DNA of 23,657 nucleotides from Cyanobacteria bacterium HKST-UBA02 (lineage in GTDB: Bacteria > Cyanobacteriota > Vampirovibrionia > Obscuribacterales > Obscuribacteraceae), in NCBI GenBank assembly GCA_020431945.1, contig JAGQHH010000044.1, positions 1-23,657 on the forward strand, written 5' to 3'. The stretch's first letter is position 1; each line of letters starts with the position of its first letter. Below are positions 1-7,585 of this stretch, piece after piece. The notes beneath the pieces are model-generated. The model was given only the letters and a program-made list of their open reading frames with translations. It ran no database searches and was not told where the DNA came from. The translations under genes and the position numbers were made by a program.

Positions 1-6
1 AAAAAA

Positions 7-20
7 CAGCGATTCCGCAA
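7..20. repeat. Left terminal inverted repeat of the IS
   Basis: CAGCGATTCCGCAA, exactly the reverse complement of 1873-1886. Matching becomes patchy further inward. It lies just outside the C-terminal end of the transposase gene. Confidence 0.75.
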
Positions 21-201
21 ATGAGTACATGAACCGCTCGGGATAAGGCTTTCAATGATATCAAAATTCTCCAGAAGCGTAAGATGAGCCTGGGTAGTAC
101 TTGGAAATAGAACCCGAAACGGACGAAATAGTTTTCGAGGCGCCAAAATTTGCGCCGTGAGATACTTCGCGGCCCGTGGCATTTTTCTGAATCGCGAGCT
201 G

Positions 202-1419
202 CTAGGGAGGCTGCACCGAAGGTGGACTTGAGTAGAAAACTGAAAGGATAGCCCGGGATACATGCAGCATCGAGCATCTGGAGCGTGCACTGGGCTTGAG
301 GTTCCGGTAGTAGAAGCACATGAACAGGTTGTACGCCATCATGCAGATGAGCCAAAAATTCAGGATCGCACTTCCTGAATGTTTGTAGACATGGTCTGAA
401 TGCCATCTATTGACACTCTCGTTGAATCCGAGGTTCTCAATCTTCCAGCGATCATGCCCGAGCTCAACCACTGCCTTCGCACCGGCCTTAACTGGATGAA
501 GCGACGTAGCCCAGATCCAGGTCGAGGGCTCGGAGTCCGGACTCTTAACCTGGCGCTCGATTGATCGGATTACTCGAACAGGCTTACTGACCCCGAATGC
601 TACCTCGTCCGTCTCGCAAATTTCCCTCCTGATTCCGTTTGCTTCAGTGACAATCTCCTTTGCCTCCTGGTCCAGGATCAAGATAGATTGCTTAAAGACG
701 TCTCCAGCATTGCTTTTCAGCACAGTCAAAAAATCTTTCCCTGAGCTAAGAGCCATCTCCATGAATGGAATGTTGCCATACAGCGCATCTGCCACCACAA
801 CATCAAAGGCACGGGGATAGTTTTTCACGATCCGCTCATACAGCCGTTTCGCTGCCGTCAGCTCTCCTTCTCCCGGGAGAATCGGCTCGGCATCCACAAA
901 AAAGCAGAAATTCTTAAACAGAAATTGACCGGTCACATTCTTGTGGTAGTACTGAACCCCACCGTCCTTGGTCTTCCTCTGGCAGCATTGGTCGCACTTC
1001 TTCTTCTCCGAGCAGCTCGATTCATGCCCATCTATCAGCAACCCTACGAGCCCGTGAGCATTTACCTCCAGCGCTTTCATCCGCCTCATGCTGCTGAAGA
1101 GCTTCTGATTCGCCAACCTGAGACTGTCGCTATCCATCCTCTCCACGACCCGCCCGATTGTGTCGGCACTCGGAGGTTCTTGACCCATAATCCTACGCCA
1201 GGCAGGATTGCGGCTAATCTGCTCGAGGGAATTGAGGCTGCCCAGCCTGGCCAGAAACATCGAAAATACAGCACCAAGCACATCCTCCGTCGCGATGCGC
1301 GGCTGCAACCGGCTGTCTCTCACCAGTGACAGGTGCGATTGCAGCTTCAAATACTTGTCGCCGTACCTCCAGATGCGAGTAAGAATAGCTACAGTTCCTT
1401 CTCTCGCACGTTCTCCCAC
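202..1419 (-). CDS. DDE transposase, IS4-like
   Basis: This transposase would catalyse cutting and strand transfer of the surrounding element. A DDE triad can be read in the protein: an Asp in LLIDGHES, an Asp in VVVADALYGN, and a Glu in DRWKIENLGFNES, the usual spacing and context for an IS4/DDE_Tnp_1 RNase H-like core. A short Cys-rich insert (CSEKKKCDQCCQRK) follows the first Asp. The C-terminus after the Glu is aromatic and hydrophobic, as in related transposases. The GTG start at 1419 lies inside the upstream ORF, with 31 bp of overlap in another frame, and there is no strong independent Shine-Dalgarno site, so translation is probably coupled to that ORF. The true start could be slightly downstream. 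Length (405 aa) is normal and no internal stop is present. Confidence 0.85.
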   Translation of the reverse strand: MGERAREGTVAILTRIWRYGDKYLKLQSHLSLVRDSRLQPRIATEDVLGAVFSMFLARLGSLNSLEQISRNPAWRRIMGQEPPSADTIGRVVERMDSDSLRLANQKLFSSMRRMKALEVNAHGLVGLLIDGHESSCSEKKKCDQCCQRKTKDGGVQYYHKNVTGQFLFKNFCFFVDAEPILPGEGELTAAKRLYERIVKNYPRAFDVVVADALYGNIPFMEMALSSGKDFLTVLKSNAGDVFKQSILILDQEAKEIVTEANGIRREICETDEVAFGVSKPVRVIRSIERQVKSPDSEPSTWIWATSLHPVKAGAKAVVELGHDRWKIENLGFNESVNRWHSDHVYKHSGSAILNFWLICMMAYNLFMCFYYRNLKPSARSRCSMLHVSRAILSVFYSSPPSVQPP

Positions 1420-1760
1420 CAGATATCAGACAGCTCATCGAGAAGCTCTCGCATGAGTCGATAGTTAGTCACCCACTGATGAACATCGTCGTTCCAGTCC
1501 GCTGGGATATATGCTTGCCGGAGATTTCCTTTCACCCTCCGCACGAGATAAACCCCGAAATGCTTCTCACCCATGGTGCACTTACAGCTTTCACGTCCGC
1601 ACTTCTTCCATCTCTCCATTGGCGTTCCGCCAAGAAATCCCTGACCCTCTCGCAATAGCTTCTGGAGCTTTGCCCTCACCTTTCGCTCGCGGCTACGCCG
1701 CTCGTTGACTGAAGACGCTGATAACTTCTGTGGCATCTCTCTGGACCTCCGTGGCGCCAT
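1389..1760 (-). CDS. DUF6788-like IS accessory protein
   Basis: A 123-aa basic protein that precedes the transposase in the same element. It contains the pattern GGTPMERWKKCGRESCKC followed by a Tyr/Val strand and YIPADW, then a helical tail that reads NYRLMRELLDELSDIWWEN. This resembles the DUF6788 family (GT..ERY.KCGK..C.C...GPY...), small proteins often encoded next to transposases. The C.....C.C cysteines could bind metal. Its role is unknown; an accessory or DNA-binding role in transposition is inferred from position. The stop codon lies 31 bp inside the transposase gene. I see no A- or T-rich slippery heptamer in the overlap, so stop-and-restart coupling is likelier than programmed frameshifting. 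Confidence 0.7.
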   Translation of the reverse strand: MAPRRSREMPQKLSASSVNERRSRERKVRAKLQKLLREGQGFLGGTPMERWKKCGRESCKCTMGEKHFGVYLVRRVKGNLRQAYIPADWNDDVHQWVTNYRLMRELLDELSDIWWENVREKEL

Positions 1761-1872
1761 TAAAGTGATACCAACAAACTCATACGAAAGCCAATGCGAA
1801 TCTGCTCATTCCCATGCCAAGATCCCAAATCGATCACCCTCGATCAGTTTCGAGTCTTAGTCCATCGTTACA

Positions 1873-1886
1873 TTGCGGAATCGCTG
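1873..1886. repeat. Right terminal inverted repeat of the IS
   Basis: TTGCGGAATCGCTG, exact reverse complement of 7-20. It sits about 110 bp upstream of the first IS ORF and should carry or adjoin its promoter. Confidence 0.75.
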
Positions 1887-1895
1887 GCGAAAAAA
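1887..1895. repeat. Inferred 9-bp target-site duplication (right copy)
   Basis: GCGAAAAAA follows the right IS end directly. The left flank in the window (1-6) is AAAAAA, which equals the last six bases of this word. A 9-bp duplication is the only length from 7 to 10 bp that agrees with the visible left flank. The left copy is cut by the window edge, so this is partly inference. Bases 1888-1904 form the palindrome CGAAAAAAGTTTTTTCG, so the element landed in or beside a symmetrical A/T tract. Confidence 0.5.
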
Positions 1896-1904
1896 GTTTT
1901 TTCG

Positions 1905-1927
1905 AAAAAGGAGATAGGCGCCCTCCT
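1905..1927 (-). terminator. Probable intrinsic terminator of the small membrane protein gene
   Basis: Read on the minus strand: AGGAG, a nine-base loop, CTCCT, then TTTT. The stem begins exactly at the stop codon reached if the neighbouring membrane-protein frame is shifted by one base, which independently suggests that this later stop is the original gene end. The stem is short (5 bp), so strength is uncertain. Confidence 0.45.
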
Positions 1928-2020
1928 CAGAGTCCGAAATGTGGCTCGAAGTCACGCATAGTAAATGCCGCTAAAAGCAAAGCAATAAGCAGCAATGTTT
2001 GAGCCGTAGATTGCCGAAAC

Positions 2021-2332
2021 TCACTCTTGCAAAAAACAGAAAGAATCGCAAAGGTGCAAAAAAATAAGAGGATAGGCTCCCAGACAAAACGAATACATAT
2101 TCTCGGACAAGGGAGAAAAATAGTGACAGCTCAGTAAAGTGCTGAGGACCATGACAAGAAAAGTCAGACTCTTACCATAACCAGGAAGTCTCAGATCCGG
2201 AGCCAGAATGTAAATCAAAGCGCAGACAATCCCAACAAAAAGCAGCACGCCGTGGGAGTAGGAGCCGAATCGGAGGACTCCAAAACAGAGTCCAAGAGTG
2301 AAGGATACAGCAACTATAGAGAATCTCTCCAT
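2021..2332 (-). CDS. Small membrane protein, apparently frameshifted near the 3' end
   Basis: The uninterrupted frame encodes 103 residues, mostly hydrophobic, with about three predicted membrane helices (roughly residues 5-22, 27-44, 55-70) and the start of a fourth. It stops at 2021. Skipping one base in the A7 run at 2058-2064 (T7 on the coding strand) continues the protein to a stop at 1927-1929. That adds a hydrophobic helix (AQTLLLIALLLAAFTM) and a polar tail, for about 134 aa, and ends exactly at a terminator-like stem. I do not recognise the family. Base composition is AT-richer than the genes further right, like the neighbouring IS. It may be a decayed gene, a sequencing error in a homopolymer, or a slippage-dependent gene. 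No clear ribosome-binding site precedes the ATG at 2332. Confidence 0.5.
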   Translation of the reverse strand: MERFSIVAVSFTLGLCFGVLRFGSYSHGVLLFVGIVCALIYILAPDLRLPGYGKSLTFLVMVLSTLLSCHYFSPLSENMYSFCLGAYPLIFLHLCDSFCFLQE

Positions 2333-2369
2333 GAGCAGATGTTACCGGACCGTGCATCCGGGCAAAAGG

Positions 2370-2398
2370 GTGGGACTCCCACTGGGTGCGGGTATAAA
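2370..2398 (+). promoter_or_regulatory. Palindrome plus TATAAA upstream of the S1/OB-repeat gene
   Basis: The 101-bp gap between divergent genes holds a perfect palindrome, GTGGGA-C-TCCCAC (2370-2382), followed by TATAAA (2393-2398) about 36 bp before the GTG start. A plausible reading is an operator overlapping a promoter. No convincing -35 hexamer is visible. Confidence 0.25.
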
Positions 2399-2433
2399 TG
2401 ACCTTAACTGCATAGGACCTGGAGCGAACCAGA

Positions 2434-2997
2434 GTGACTGACGATAATAAGGACCGGGACGACAGGGTCGTAGAGTTCAGACCACGCTCTCCTGAAGAAG
2501 CTGGAGAGAAGAAGGAGCGGAAGCGACGCCCATCGAAGCGAAGCTGGCTCGAAAATTCTTCGGGAGCCTACAGCGCAGGTCAGATGCTCCTCTGCGAGAT
2601 CGTTTCGCCTGAAGGTGGCGGATACTCGGTTCTGATACTTCCGGACAATGTGCAGGCGTATCTGATCTCAAACCGGCGACACAAGCCCGGTGAGCAGGTC
2701 TGGACCCAGTTTAACTGCACTAGAGATGATCGATTGTTGGTCAATGTGCTCGATAGAACGTCGACGCTTTCGCCATACAACTACTCCGAGCACTACAAAA
2801 TCGGACAGATTTTAAATTGCCGGATACTTAAAGGCAGACCCGGAGGCTATGACGTCATCGTCGGTGAAAACGACCTGCCGGCGGTGCTGAAAAGCAGCAG
2901 ACGTCTCGATGTCGGCACCGAGGTCAGCGCCCGGGTGGAGATGGCGGATGAGGACCTGATCGTTCTCAATGAAGTTTTCAGAGCAAAATCAGACTAG
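2434..2997 (+). CDS. Protein with two S1/OB-like repeats and a charged N-terminus
   Basis: 187 aa with a charged, Arg/Lys-rich, probably disordered N-terminus (1-44), followed by two copies of one small beta domain (about 46-105 and 121-180). Both copies share the pattern Y..GQ.L.C.I....GGY.V, then a hydrophobic strand, A.L.S.RR...G..V, and D.L.V.N. This looks like the S1/OB-fold family that binds RNA or single-stranded nucleic acid, but the match is by pattern only and no named family was recognised. Binding to nucleic acid is therefore an inference, supported by the basic tail. The GTG start at 2434 is chosen because GGAG at 2421-2424 lies nine bases upstream. The stop is only three bases from the stop of the convergent membrane-protein gene. 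Confidence 0.75.
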   Translation: MTDDNKDRDDRVVEFRPRSPEEAGEKKERKRRPSKRSWLENSSGAYSAGQMLLCEIVSPEGGGYSVLILPDNVQAYLISNRRHKPGEQVWTQFNCTRDDRLLVNVLDRTSTLSPYNYSEHYKIGQILNCRILKGRPGGYDVIVGENDLPAVLKSSRRLDVGTEVSARVEMADEDLIVLNEVFRAKSD

Positions 2998-3000
2998 AGC

Positions 3001-3549
3001 TCAGATTGATCTCTTCTCCAGACCGGCGAGAAGCATACCGATATGAGGTTTGCGCTCAGGAGCTTTGAGGACGAGGGCCCCGACAACCAGAGCGAAGAGC
3101 GCGACCGTGACAAGAAATGGCACGGGATCGCTGTTTACCATGAGGTCCAGTCGTCCGCCTACAATCGCTCCGGCAGCAGCCCCGGCTAAGAAGCGAACCG
3201 AGGCATGGCGCCATGCCGGCTGAGTCAGACCGGGAAGGGAAGCAAGCATGATCAGGGCGCCGGCGATGAGACCGAGTCCCGAGCCATAGCGCATATTGTT
3301 GGGGAAAGCGATGTTATACAGATCGAGAAATGATGCAACCGAATTGAGAAACTGATTGTGGAAATCCCGGGGCTCGAGAGTCATCGATGTTGCCGAAAGC
3401 GCATGGACCGTGCCATAACTCCGCATGAAACACACCAGCTCCCAGGCATAGCCCATGACCACCGCCATGACCGCCGCTCCCGCGCCTATGAGCGCGACAG
3501 CAAGAAGGGCTTGTCCACCGGATCTAAGACAGGGAGCAAGAATTCTCAT
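3001..3549 (-). CDS. Hypothetical four-helix membrane protein
   Basis: 182 aa, with hydrophobic segments at about 14-36, 88-107, 117-132 and 143-161. Between the first two is a ~50-residue loop rich in polar and aromatic residues, likely periplasmic. I do not recognise the family. Its ATG overlaps the TGA of the upstream TPR-protein gene (ATGA, 3546-3549), so the two are co-transcribed and translationally coupled, which suggests a joint complex or pathway. Gly/Ala-rich helices such as LAGAAAGAIVGG suggest tight helix packing. Confidence 0.7.
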   Translation of the reverse strand: MRILAPCLRSGGQALLAVALIGAGAAVMAVVMGYAWELVCFMRSYGTVHALSATSMTLEPRDFHNQFLNSVASFLDLYNIAFPNNMRYGSGLGLIAGALIMLASLPGLTQPAWRHASVRFLAGAAAGAIVGGRLDLMVNSDPVPFLVTVALFALVVGALVLKAPERKPHIGMLLAGLEKRSI

Positions 3550-4685
3550 GGCAAGACCTCTCTATTGTGAGTGGAGTCGAATCTCTTCAGGGCTGAAGCC
3601 GCAATCAAGCAGACATCCCTGTCCCCTCCCGAGAGATCCACTGCTTTCTTGAAATTTTCCCTTGCTAAATCAATCCTGCCAGTCTGCAGATTGTAATAGC
3701 CCAGATTGACCAGAGTGGGAATGTGCCTGGGGTCCAGACGGCGAGCCGAGTTCAGAAGAGCCCGGGCGCGATCGAGCTCGCCTCTTCTCATACAGATGGT
3801 GGACAGCCCGACCTTCGCCGATACCAGATCCGGTTTTGCTTTCAAGGCATGAAGCCAGTGCTTCTCTGCCGGTTCGAGATCGTTCTGGCGGAACTCTACC
3901 CGGGCGAGGCGGTCGAAGCCGCTGGCAAAGCCGGGGTCCATGGCGGTGATGAACTCGAGCTTCTGACGAGCGACGGCATACTGCTTTTCGTTGATGTCGC
4001 CGGCTGATTCGTTATAAAGATAATTGCGCAGAGTGGTTTTTCCACAAAATAGAATCAGCATCATCGAGACATAGGCAAGATAGAGCTTGCGCTTGCGATT
4101 GCAAGAACGCTGCCCGGCAGCGGGCCTGGAATCTTCGCTCCTGAGGGCGAGACAGACGTCCGGGGAGTCGAGAGGGCAGGCAAAAGATTTCCGGGCGATT
4201 ACTCTAATAAACGCTTCGAAATCGGCTTCATCAAAAAGAAGGCTGTCCAGATTACGGGGAACAAGCTTCCCCTTTTTCTCCACGAAAAGAGTCAGGCGTC
4301 TGGCAGGCGGCATGAATGGCAGCAGGCGGAAGAGACCCTGGGCGGGCTCGCAGGTGAAGGCAGCTATCTCGTCGAAGCCTATGGCTCTGCGAAAACGAGC
4401 TATCCGCATAGACTGGCCGTCCACCAGAACGTTCCCATTGATCAGAGAAAGAGCCTTGAGAATTCCGAGAAAAACCAGTTGCCATTGAATAAAAGCGCTC
4501 AGCCAGAGCCCGCAGATACGCACAACCATAGCTGGCACCGAGCTGGTGCTGGGCAGTATGGAAAGCGCATCGGGGATTGTAATCAGAGTGGCCACCAGAA
4601 GGGCTGTGGCGAATGCCAGACGTGCCATGAGGGCGCCACTATAGGGGAGCTCGAAAGAGCCCGGATCGACAATCTGATTTTTCAT
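3546..4685 (-). CDS. Membrane-anchored protein with PH-like region and C-terminal TPRs
   Basis: 379 aa. Two membrane helices (about 20-38 and 53-77) lead into a beta-rich region (85-165) that resembles bacterial PH-like domains of membrane proteins: a GNVLVDG start, FRRAIGFDEIAAF, then LTLFVEKKGK. A third helix (about 200-216) is followed by three to four tetratricopeptide repeats (about 225-370), recognisable from alternating small and aromatic positions such as YAVARQKLEFITAMDPGF and LVNLGYYNLQTGRIDLARENF. TPRs bind protein partners, so this is probably a membrane scaffold. The side of the membrane is not certain. The PH-like assignment is weaker than the TPR one. It is first in a two-gene unit with the downstream membrane protein. 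The ATG at 4685 has no strong ribosome-binding site. Confidence 0.75.
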   Translation of the reverse strand: MKNQIVDPGSFELPYSGALMARLAFATALLVATLITIPDALSILPSTSSVPAMVVRICGLWLSAFIQWQLVFLGILKALSLINGNVLVDGQSMRIARFRRAIGFDEIAAFTCEPAQGLFRLLPFMPPARRLTLFVEKKGKLVPRNLDSLLFDEADFEAFIRVIARKSFACPLDSPDVCLALRSEDSRPAAGQRSCNRKRKLYLAYVSMMLILFCGKTTLRNYLYNESAGDINEKQYAVARQKLEFITAMDPGFASGFDRLARVEFRQNDLEPAEKHWLHALKAKPDLVSAKVGLSTICMRRGELDRARALLNSARRLDPRHIPTLVNLGYYNLQTGRIDLARENFKKAVDLSGGDRDVCLIAASALKRFDSTHNREVLP

Positions 4686-4724
4686 GTCAAAACTGGTAAG
4701 TAATCCGATGACTTACAGATTAAG

Positions 4725-4737
4725 GCCGGTCCCCGGC
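4725..4737 (-). terminator. Stem-loop between the penicillin-binding protein and TPR genes; possible weak terminator
   Basis: GCCGG-GGA-CCGGC on the minus strand is a perfect 5-bp GC stem with a three-base loop, about 43 bp after the penicillin-binding protein stop. The following bases (CTTAATCTG) contain only a poor T tract, so it may terminate weakly or be a leader hairpin for the next gene. Confidence 0.25.
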
Positions 4738-4779
4738 AATCGATATGGGATTTTCCCTGATCTGGGTCTCGAACAACCG

Positions 4780-6864
4780 CTAGAAGGCTTGATTGATAGT
4801 GTCGTTAACCGACTTGAAGAATTTGTCGCTCTCTTTCGAGACTGATTCAATTACAGGTCTTGTCGCCGATTCCACTGCCTTGCTGATTCCGGTCACGGCA
4901 TCATTGACCGCCGAATTCACTGCTGCCGGGATGCTGACATAGAAAGGCAGCTCCCTGGATAGCGGGTTCTTCGGGCTGGCGAAGCCTTCTTTGGGCTTCT
5001 TGTGGCTGTGATAATAGCTGTTCATATACTGCGCCCAGATGCCGGCTGCCACGGTACCACCGGTGACACCCCTGGCTTTTATAGGATCGTTCTCGTCATT
5101 ACCGGCCCAGACCGCGGTCACCAGATCAGGCGTGGCGCCTACGAACCAGACGTCCTTGTTGCCGTCGGCGGTACCGGTCTTGCCCGCCACCTCGACTCCG
5201 GAGAGAGAGGCGCGCTTGCCGGTGCCTTCGGTGATCACGTCTTTGAGGGCATCGACAATCTGCAAGCAGGGCTCTGTGGGCAGGCGCTTTTCTCTTCTAG
5301 ATTCGAAGCTCGCCATGAGCGCTCCGTCCTCTGCTTCGATCTTGCGGATGAAACGAGGCTCGATGAATTCACCGCCGCGAACCATAGTGGCATAAGCATT
5401 GCACATCTCCAGTGGCGAGACCGCGCAAGTTCCGAGAGCCAGGGAGGGAACCACATCCATCTCCGAGGAGATTCCAGCTTTGCGCGCTACGTCAATCACC
5501 CGCTTCACCCCTGTGTCGCTTGCCACTTTCACGGCCGGAACATTGCGCGAAAGAGCCAGAGCCTGACGCACGGTCATTAGCCCCATGAAAGCACCATCGA
5601 AATTCTGCGGTGTATAGGAGCGAGGGCCGGCAGGCACCACTATCGGTGAATCGTTGACGAAACTATTTTGATCGAGCTTGCCCTCCATGAGAGCGGTGAG
5701 ATAGACAAGCGGCTTGAAAACCGACCCGGCAGTGTGGGGATTGAGAGCCCGGTTCCACTGGCTTTTCTCGTAAGGACCGACACTGCCCACCATGGCCACA
5801 ACTGATCCGTTATCCGGCGAAATCGAGACCAGAGCACCCTGGTCGAGCCCAATCGGAGCCTTCCTCACTCCTCTCGAGAGAACCTTCTCCCCTTCCGCCT
5901 GGGCTGCCGGATCGAGACATGTATAGATCTTGAGAGTCTGGGTCCAGAGCTTATCTTTACCGAGACGGTCCTCGAGGATGCCGACGACATGATTGACATA
6001 ATGCGGGAACTTGAGCCGGTGGGGACCGCTCTCGAAAGCAAGCTTCTGAGCACTATAGCGCTCCTCATCGAGACTGCTTATATAACCGCATTCGAGCATG
6101 GCTTTCAGAACCTGCTCCTGACGTTTTTTCGCCCTGGCGGCATTAGCGGGGTTGCCCAGATCCGATGGGGCTTTGATCAGCCCGGCCAGATAAGCAGCCT
6201 CCGGAATGCTCAGCATGCCTGCCGGTTTGTTGAAATAAGTAATGGCAGCGCGCTCGATACCGTAGGCGCCCCGTCCGAAATATACCTGATTCAGGTAGGT
6301 TTCTAGAATCATGTCTTTGGGATAGCAAGACTCCACATCGAGAGCCATGAAGATCTCCATGAGCTTTCGTTTGGCGGTACGGTCCTTGTAGTCGAAATAA
6401 ATCGTCTTCATGAGCTGCTGGGTTATCGTAGACCCGCCCTGATGGAGCTCGCCTTTCATCATATTGCTCAGAACAGCCCGGAGAATGCCCAGGGGATCGA
6501 CACCATGATGCTGGTAGAAACTGCGGTCTTCTATAGCAACAACTGCCTTTCTGACATTGTCGCTGACCTGATCCAGAGGCACGGGCTCGCGATCCCCGTC
6601 CTTGCGAACAGTACAGACTAGCCGGTCCCTGCCGTCGAGAATCACCAGACCTATGCGTTGCTCTTCGATGGTAGGCAGCTTGATCACCGAAAGATGAAGA
6701 GCTTTCTTCATGGAGAAGAACGCCAGGCAGGAAAGCAGGCAGATGAGCCCCACAATAACCAGTCGCCTGAATCCGCGCGAGCTCACCAGATTGACCAGTC
6801 CGGGCCGGAGGCTCAACACCGAGATTAGTGACTTCTTAAACGTCGTTCCGAAAAGCGCTTTCAT
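4780..6864 (-). CDS. Class A (bifunctional) penicillin-binding protein, PBP1A type
   Basis: This enzyme polymerises lipid II into glycan strands and cross-links the peptides at the outer face of the cytoplasmic membrane. A basic N-terminus precedes one membrane helix (about 36-52). The glycosyltransferase family 51 domain shows AIEDRSFYQHHG with the catalytic Glu, GGSTITQQLMK, the ETYLNQVYFGRGAYGIE motif, and EAAYLAGLIKAP. The transpeptidase domain has the SxxK serine in GSVFKPL (about 384-387 counted from the GTG), SRN in LSRNVPAVK, and KTG in AGKTGTADGNKD. All catalytic motifs are intact. A ~60-residue Ser/Val/Ala-rich tail with amphipathic character follows the transpeptidase. I prefer the ATG at 6864 because GGTGA lies five bases upstream; a GTG at 6873 would add three residues. 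Confidence 0.95.
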   Translation of the reverse strand: MKALFGTTFKKSLISVLSLRPGLVNLVSSRGFRRLVIVGLICLLSCLAFFSMKKALHLSVIKLPTIEEQRIGLVILDGRDRLVCTVRKDGDREPVPLDQVSDNVRKAVVAIEDRSFYQHHGVDPLGILRAVLSNMMKGELHQGGSTITQQLMKTIYFDYKDRTAKRKLMEIFMALDVESCYPKDMILETYLNQVYFGRGAYGIERAAITYFNKPAGMLSIPEAAYLAGLIKAPSDLGNPANAARAKKRQEQVLKAMLECGYISSLDEERYSAQKLAFESGPHRLKFPHYVNHVVGILEDRLGKDKLWTQTLKIYTCLDPAAQAEGEKVLSRGVRKAPIGLDQGALVSISPDNGSVVAMVGSVGPYEKSQWNRALNPHTAGSVFKPLVYLTALMEGKLDQNSFVNDSPIVVPAGPRSYTPQNFDGAFMGLMTVRQALALSRNVPAVKVASDTGVKRVIDVARKAGISSEMDVVPSLALGTCAVSPLEMCNAYATMVRGGEFIEPRFIRKIEAEDGALMASFESRREKRLPTEPCLQIVDALKDVITEGTGKRASLSGVEVAGKTGTADGNKDVWFVGATPDLVTAVWAGNDENDPIKARGVTGGTVAAGIWAQYMNSYYHSHKKPKEGFASPKNPLSRELPFYVSIPAAVNSAVNDAVTGISKAVESATRPVIESVSKESDKFFKSVNDTINQAF

Positions 6865-7023
6865 ATGACTCACCCGAATCTAGCTCGCAATCAGTGGCAA
6901 TCGCCCTTCGGAGGGCACCATTCTATGATAGCCGCGGCGAATGTTAGATTGTAAAACGGACGCTATGCCTCAGTGATAGTTCCGATCAAAGAGGTAAAGA
7001 TCTGTTCACTTCCATAGCATCGA

Positions 7024-7566
7024 TCAGATCAGTCGTAACCTGTAAATCTCCTCATCTCCGGCCCGCACCCGTTTGATTACAGCCCGCCCCTGATCGTCTA
7101 CGGTCAGATCGACTTTTAGCCTGTCGGCGCTGCTGAATCGCTTGCCTTTACCCTCCGGCACGAACACCTGCTCGATACCGAATTTCACGGGTATGCTGGC
7201 AGCCGAGCCGTACTCGGCGACACCGCGAAGGACGACCTGGCCCGGGCGCGGCGCCGGGCGCTCGGTACCTGCGCTGGTAACCTGCCACTTGCCTGTTTCA
7301 TCTTTACCGAGGGTTACATACACGGGCTCGCCCGAGTCGACGTTATTCGGCATGGTTACTCGTCCGAAATCATATCCCAGCCGGATGTAGTCGCCTCGAA
7401 ACATGTTCCACGGATCCACAGGCACGGTCTCTACACAGATCGCCTTACCCGAATGGAGAGTCACCACCGGCGGCACCGCCAGACTGAGCAGAACGCCGAT
7501 TTGAAATAGAACAGCGAGCTTCAAAGTCCATCTTCTGTGACCGTATTCCGTTATGTGTGCGTTCAC
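7024..7566 (-). CDS. GDYXXLXY motif protein
   Basis: 180 aa with one N-terminal membrane helix (about 15-37) and an extracytoplasmic domain carrying GDYIRLGY at 58-65, the signature of the GDYXXLXY protein family. Two further conserved-looking blocks follow, GQVVLRGVAEYG and GIEQVFVPEGKGK. The biochemical role of the family is unknown. The partner upstream gene encodes a DUF2157 multi-helix membrane protein, and these two families are commonly found together, so a membrane complex is a reasonable inference. The GTG at 7566 is supported by GGAGGA a few bases upstream. The genes are 19 bp apart and surely co-transcribed. Confidence 0.9.
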   Translation of the reverse strand: MNAHITEYGHRRWTLKLAVLFQIGVLLSLAVPPVVTLHSGKAICVETVPVDPWNMFRGDYIRLGYDFGRVTMPNNVDSGEPVYVTLGKDETGKWQVTSAGTERPAPRPGQVVLRGVAEYGSAASIPVKFGIEQVFVPEGKGKRFSSADRLKVDLTVDDQGRAVIKRVRAGDEEIYRLRLI

Positions 7567-7585
7567 GATTTCCTCCTACAAAAAA

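Larger units (their letters stand above)
7..1886 (-). mobile_element. Insertion sequence, IS4-like DDE type, two ORFs
   Basis: The element is bounded by a 14-bp perfect inverted repeat (CAGCGATTCCGCAA at 7-20, its reverse complement at 1873-1886). It encloses two overlapping minus-strand ORFs, a DUF6788-like protein and a DDE transposase. Immediately outside the right end lies GCGAAAAAA, and immediately outside the left end the six visible bases are AAAAAA, which fits a 9-bp target duplication whose first three bases fall outside the window. Both ORFs look full length, so the element may be active. The left ~195 bp and right ~110 bp inside the ends are non-coding. The family assignment (IS4-like) rests on the transposase motifs only. 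Confidence 0.8.

Noticed and set aside
6903..6916. GCCCT-TCGG-AGGGC stem upstream of the penicillin-binding protein gene
   Set aside because: A small stem in a probable leader, not followed by a T tract and with no known element match; no function can be supported.
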